From Ciona savignyi (Eukaryota > Chordata > Ascidiacea > Phlebobranchia > Cionidae), in the NCBI GenBank assembly GCA_000149265.1, contig CH003264.1:1032314-1096313 (forward strand): a DNA stretch of 64,000 bases. Reading direction: 5' to 3'. Position numbers and translations under genes: made by a program. Under the pieces are notes generated by a model. That model did no database searches, was not told where the DNA came from, and saw nothing but the letters and a program-made list of their open reading frames with translations. Numbering within the stretch: the stretch's first letter is position 1; each line of letters begins with the position of its first letter. Shown piece after piece: positions 58,701 to 64,000 of the stretch.

Positions 58701-61700
58701 ATACTTTGCTTTTTACTCGTCGAGTTAAGTCAACACATGTGCCAAACCGCTTTCAACGCCGCTCAAACAACAAAATCCAGAGTTAAGCTAATTTAGTCAA
58801 CTTGCAAGTGATATATGCCAAACAAAAATGCCGCTTGCCAGTGTGCGGTCCCACTTACGATTACACCTTGAGGTAATTCAGGGGCTGGCGGTAAGTGGTT
58901 TTTCTTGTACGTGAGAATGCTAAGCGCTTAGGTTCCGTGTACAGCTGACAAATACTGGACACTTTCAATGGTCAGTACGAGGGCAGCATACTAAAGTGAT
59001 TTTATCGAGGCAAGCGAGGGCGTTTTCTCCTAATTTTCATGTCATTTGTATTTTGGCCTCTGGCTTGGAAATTTAAAATATTGCGAAGTCGAAAAATCCA
59101 ATCTGTCAAGTCAATATTTTAATCAGATGACCCAAAGAGCCCCGCGCTGTAATCGAATTAGCCACTAAGTAACTTCATGTCGAAACAACGGCCGTTTTAA
59201 CGTTCAACTACATTAATAATTCAGACACATTAGCGCGTAAAACATGGATTTGCAATCTTAATTCGAAATAAACAACCCAGCGATGTAAATTCGTTTTTAA
59301 TTGTAGTTTCTTGTAATTTTTATTGTTCGATTACCGAGATAGGGATGGCTTTTAAGCAGGTATGGGCAACATACGGCCCTCGGGCCGGGCCCGGCCTTTA
59401 TAGGGATTTGTAATTAAGACATTAAATACCATTCACGTAATAATCCGGCCCAGCAAGAACTTCGTTATACCACATCTGGACGGCTGACTGGCAAAGTTGC
59501 CAACCCCTGATTTAAAGCCTTGTCATTCACCCAACGAGACATTAAAATTAATTAGAAAAACGTACATTTCAATCAGCGGACTGAGATTCCTATTCCCAGT
59601 CAATCGCAACGTGACCTTTCCAACAGCTTTCGAGGGTTGCCATGAACGATTAAGCTTAATCTGATTACAATTTGAACGGGTTCCTAAGCTGTAATTTTTA
59701 AAATCAAAAATGTAACCAAGCCAACGAAACAAGTTTGTTGTGTCAAAAAAGGGAAAGTCAATTCTTCCAACCCGTGTCCAACATGCTCCAGGCAAATGTT
59801 ACCCGTGTGTGTTGCTTCCGCACTTGAAACGTGTAGGCTTTAAAATCAATGTGTCGAACTCCGCAAGATTTACGGTTCACAGCACTGACAAGAAACAAAT
59901 TGTCAGAAATACATGCGATTCCGATTGAAGTTAACTCTTTGGTTGCATTGTAGCGTGTAATTGAAACAAAATGAAGCCCGCCTGGCAAATAACGGATGAG
60001 CTGGGTTTAACGAAAGTACGAGTAGGATCTTAAGATTACCGAGAAGATAACCAAGAACAGATATTGCGTTTGGAAGTGACGCAAATAAGCTCAACCGAGC
60101 GTAACTGAATGACAATCGTGAGGAAATTTCCATTTCTAGGTTTAGGGTCACGCCTTTGTAATTCCTGTTAACATGACGACGAGCCTTAATCGTCACGTCT
60201 TGTCCCAAAAAAGTCAACAACAGTCCGTAAAACCTACAAGCTCGTGAAAAGGATAACAACTCTTCCTTAAAAGCATGTCTTGATGGAGATAGAGATACTA
60301 CCCGTAGCATATTTGGTTATTAAAATGGTCGGATTTTTCTGTTTAGCGCTTTGGGTACTACGACCAGTACTCGCTTGTATCTAGCCCAAACAAATGTCCA
60401 TCCGGGGTGACGGTGTGCTTGTTGTTTAAACATATCAAGAAGCTGCATTCGGTGAGTCAATGGGTGCTTTATTTGAATAGCTTCAATGTGGTGGGTAATT
60501 TGAACGAATTGGTACAATGAAGACTAAGTATCTTCGACATGCTAAGAATGCAATGGCTCGTGACGACTCATTTGAAACTCATCTTTTATCCTCGGTGCTC
60601 ATCGTCTTTTAACACGTCTCACAGGTGCAGCTAGGGTGGAATTAGGCGAAGGCTCGAAGTGTGGTCTGCTTAATACGAATTCCATGTATGGTTCGTTTCA
60701 ATGGGCGGACAGCGAGAGCGACTCTGACAACGGAAAGTGAAAACTCCTGCGATGAGCGCGTGAGATCGACAGCTTTTAATATTCCGGGTGCAGTTGGTCG
60801 GTGCTTAAAAACGAGGCCCGCTGATATCGTATTAAGCGTTGCGAGTCGTCATGGGTTAACTGTGGTAGTTGAGCCACGCCGAGCGTTATACCGTATCACG
60901 AGACTGCGGTATTTACATTTGGCTCTGGTGTATTAAATTAGTTTAGATGTTTGAACTTGCTGGCAGACGGTGTACGTGATGCACACCATGTGAAAACTTA
61001 TGGGAGGTGTATAATGTGACAAATGATACACGCTGTTGACGTGTACAAACTTGGTGCGGTTGCAATAACCTTTTTGATATTGGACCGTGAGATTGATTAG
61101 TTATGGTTTAATCGAAGGCTAGGGTGAAAAGTCGACGGGGAGTGAAGTGGTATCTATAAGCTAAGCAAGCATGCCCGCGCCTCCTAATTTAAGGCAGACT
61201 GTGTCAACGGTAAAGGTTAATATTCACGTTAAAAGTGGGACGGGTGTTCTGCATTGTCGACATTGCGGCCGGAAAGCGAAGTCTGGAAAACGACGACCGT
61301 TTCAACGATGTCGTTTGTTTGCTCAATGTCGCCCTGGGCCTAGCGATTGCTCGATCTCCTGTCCGATATAAAGCGGCCATGCCTTAAACACAAGATGAGA
61401 TATCAATACAAACCACTATCACTTTGAACGCCGAGCCTAACTTATTGCCGACGGTCCGTTTGCACTGCGCTGACAAACGTCTCCGCTACACAACAAAACA
61501 AGGCAGCCAAACCGGTTAATGTGTAACCGACGGTTATGGGATTTGTCCGAGTCCATTTAAAAGATATATTTCATCGAAATGGAAAGGCGTTTGTTGACAC
61601 TTGATTTGCTAAATGCTGAACTCAACAACGATAAAAATCTGCAGTTTGAACACCATTTTGTGAACCGGGCTAGGTTTTGAATCCGCGATTTGCAACTACT

Positions 61701-63456
61701 AGTTTTTTTTCGGTGGCGCTTACCATTCGGTCACACAATGTTTGGACACATTGCAATAAATTAAACGCAGACAAAACCTCATTTGCCATCTCAAGGACAT
61801 AGAGCTATATCACCACAACCGCACTTTTTCCATTACTATGTACAATGTACATATTTAGATATTTACATTGTGTGTGTATTAAGCTATAGGTTATCACTCA
61901 TCTTTCCTAAAGTGGTTGAGCTATCGCCAAGACCAACAGGCGTTTCCCTAATTAAAACAATTTGGAGTACCGAAGCAGTTCATTGGCAAATTTGCAGACG
62001 GTTTCCAGTAATTAGCAGCGTGGCGCAAGTTTATCAATTCTTATAAATGATCCATCATCACACGAGTAATTCCCGCTTATAAACATTGTAAACTGATCTT
62101 ATTAACCTTGTGCTCGCATTTTTTGGGAGAAAACTCTCTCAGGAATCGCCCGTAATTAACCTGGAAAAATCATTGCGATACAGACGTAGCGAGTTGATCC
62201 AAAGGAAACGAAACGTGGCAAAGACATAGACGATCTTGACGTAAAGTCCCAACAGTATACGCGAATCAGTCAACACCACAGACTTTACAAGTACCACGAC
62301 AGATCGAACTGTTCGCAAATATAATCTACCGGTCAGAAACAATGGGACAATAGATTAAACGTAAAATTTACGGGCTTGTGGGTGCTGGGAGTGACGTGAG
62401 CTAACCTTAATAGTGTTGGAACGAATTAGGACATCATGTCCGAATTGCCGGATATTGGATAAAAGCGAGCGACAGACTGACACGTTACATCAATACTTCG
62501 ATCCGGATATAATACGGGAGTAATTGTGGTTGTGATGTGACACATTTATCTGGGAAATTTGGTTGGAATAAGAATCGACCAATGGATACAAAACGTTTTT
62601 TTAAAGTATTTCATCTTCTAATCGAAATGATGCTTTCGGGCCTTTGCTCCAATTTAAAGGTTTTTGAAATCGCTTAAAACCACAGAGATAACGTTGTGTA
62701 TGGAATCCCGTTGCTTCTTGTATTCAAACCAGGCGGTAATCCGAGGCTTACCAGAATCGTCATTGTTCAAGTCACGTGGCAAAGCGGCCACAAAGCAAGC
62801 TAACACTTTCCCAGGCCAAATCCGCTAACGACAACCATTTTCTTTCGCGCATTAGCTCAAGCTGCGAAGCGGAGCAATTCGCTTCTTTGTTTAAACGGCT
62901 CGTTTATTTTCGATTAATTGTCGCATTGTTTTCTTATCCGCATTTTGTCGCGTTCGTGATTGCAGCAAAATTGTCGTAATCTTTCGTGTACGATTTCGCG
63001 CGATAATGCGGCTCCGAATTCTCGCACTATAATCACTAAAATAAACAGCATTTGTAAAAACATTTACACCAACATAGAACTGCAGATGTGGGATTATTGT
63101 AATTTGTGTACTACAATAGTGCCCACTGTTTAAAAATGTTCTTTACCATGAAACTCACGAAATTAATTTTACCATGAACTTCCTAATCAATCAACATCAC
63201 TCCATTTTGCGATTCAGTTAGTTTGTTTTTAACACCTACAATACACTGTAATGGTACGCAGTTAACTAATCGCAGTAGCTAACCGGATGCACCGATGCCC
63301 TTTAATTGAGTTAAGTTAGTTCTAAGCAAAGAATGTTAATGCCACTTACTTCGGGTTCATAACGGTATTCCAGTAGATAACGTGGCGCTCTCTTTTGGCA
63401 CGAGCTGCAGATTGAAACAACAAAAACCAGCAGAAAAATGCCAACATGCGGATCAT
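55783..63456 (-). CDS. Ephrin (GPI-type), paralogue 3
   Basis: Third ephrin gene. Exons: 63456-63350, 57956-57790, 56806-56678, 56250-56176, 56102-55783; phases 2-1-1-1; 265 codons. The signal peptide is IRMLAFFCWFLLFQSAARA, then RHVIYWNTV. The receptor-binding domain has cysteines in LDILCPQQ, FERCSGG, FACDQP and KGCTKTS, and the glycosylation site LYNVTEND. Unlike its neighbours, the usual PGQ/PNQ turn is replaced by QYCSEYYFV, adding a cysteine, and another appears in LRLFVECR. The linker is Thr-rich (KATTTSTTT, IPSTTTTTTKK). The C-terminus has NSFTAMILALCACAVTYLC, a GPI-type tail. The order of exons and phases matches the other two ephrins exactly. Intron 1 is 5.4 kb and holds a hAT element and SINE pieces. 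Confidence 0.88.
58222..58308 (-). repeat. tRNA-derived SINE-like fragment
   Basis: On the minus strand GTGACCTAATGGTTAAAG (A box) precedes GGATTCGAAACTG (B box). The A-to-B distance is somewhat longer than in a tRNA, which may reflect an insertion. Confidence 0.45.
59357..59509. mobile_element. Short hAT-type element in ephrin gene 3 intron
   Basis: The left end CAGGTATGGGCAACATACGG and right end AAAGTTGCCAACCCCTG form imperfect inverted repeats of the CAGGGGTGGGCAA type known from hAT MITEs. The flanking 8-mers CTTTTAAG and ATTTAAAG match at six of eight positions, as expected for an old target duplication. The element is 153 bp and non-coding. Confidence 0.7.
61673..61736 (-). repeat. tRNA-derived SINE-like fragment
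   Basis: On the minus strand GTGTGACCGAATGGTAAGCG (A box) is followed after about 30 bp by GGATTCAAAACC (B box). It resembles the fragment at 58222-58308 and may be the same family. Confidence 0.5.
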
Positions 63457-64000
63457 GGTGTTAGCTTCGGACGTGTCGAGTTTTGAACGTAGATTTCAAT
63501 CTTCCAGTATAATTACACTCGGTGCGCTGCAAATTCCTTCTTGTAATCACTGTCGGCGGGGTTTGCGCTTCAGAAAACCGGCCAAAATGTCTCGCTTGTG
63601 GTTGCCTGAACTTACCAATCTAATGCTTCACTAAGTCCTAACAACTGCAAAATGTCACATAGTAAGCTATCAACGAAATGAAAGATTTAGTTCTAAGCTA
63701 AAAGAACACGTCAGTTAGGTCTCAAACACGGGTAAAGCCTGCACTACGTCAACTCTTACTTTTACACTGGTTTAAACGAAAACTCTATTTCGATACAGAG
63801 CAATGTAAACAAGCGTCCCCTAATTTTAAACCAGATATAGACAAAGCGTCTCCATGGCGGCGGTTAAAAGTGGCAGAAGTGCACCTAGGAACGCACTTGT
63901 ACTAGGCAAACATAATAAGACGAACTAGACGTTAGATCTAGCAGACAATTTCCAGCGGATATTAAAAATTTACACTTTTGTCTACAATATCGCGGGAAAC
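63457..64000. promoter_or_regulatory. Upstream region of ephrin gene 3
   Basis: The sequence immediately 5' of the ephrin gene 3 start on the minus strand. It should contain the promoter, but I see no TATA box or dense motif group I can defend. The small ORF at 63446-63634 overlaps exon 1 on the other strand and is not supported. Confidence 0.3.

Larger units (their letters stand above)
57957..63349. other. Ephrin gene 3, intron 1
   Basis: A 5.4-kb intron with two tRNA-SINE-like fragments (58222-58308 and 61673-61736) and a hAT element (59357-59509). ORFs of up to 135 codons have no recognisable domains. Confidence 0.45.

Overview
This is eukaryotic nuclear DNA with an ascidian (Ciona-like) tunicate look: AT-rich, short GT-AG introns, gene-dense on the left, chordate orthologues throughout, and many ATGs sitting just behind a lone 3' splice acceptor, as expected where mRNAs receive a trans-spliced leader. 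The species call is inference. I rebuilt exon chains by hand. In every multi-exon gene the splice phases add up to one open frame.

Left part (1-25.2 kb) holds eight housekeeping genes: PSMB3 (+, 5' end outside the window), MBIP (+), CDKAL1 (-), CEP164 (-, intronless, one apparent +1 frameshift), PNO1 (+, intronless), MEAK7/TLDC1 (+), GMPS (-) and VPS25 (-, intronless). They belong to unrelated processes: proteasome, ATAC acetyltransferase complex, tRNA methylthiolation, centriole appendages, ribosome assembly, lysosomal mTOR signalling, GMP synthesis and ESCRT-II. Intron-rich genes (CDKAL1, GMPS) carry hAT-type DNA elements with clear 8-bp target duplications.

Middle (27.0-30.3 kb, -): a nine-exon gene joining an RIPK-like (TKL-type) protein kinase domain to Kelch repeats, an uncommon animal domain pairing. 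It lies head-to-head with the first ephrin gene.

Right part (32-64 kb) is a lower-density region with three ephrin paralogues: one on + (32104-39759) and two on - (48324-41820; 63456-55783). All three have a signal peptide, a receptor-binding domain with the four core cysteines, a variable His- or Thr-rich linker and a hydrophobic GPI-type C-terminus. All share the same five-exon structure with intron phases 2-1-1-1, so they arose by local duplication. Their long introns and spacers contain tRNA-derived SINE-like pieces, a hAT element, a 16-bp minisatellite and small tandem duplications. In ascidian embryos ephrin-Eph signalling antagonises FGF/ERK during fate choices, so the large non-coding spaces are likely places for enhancers.
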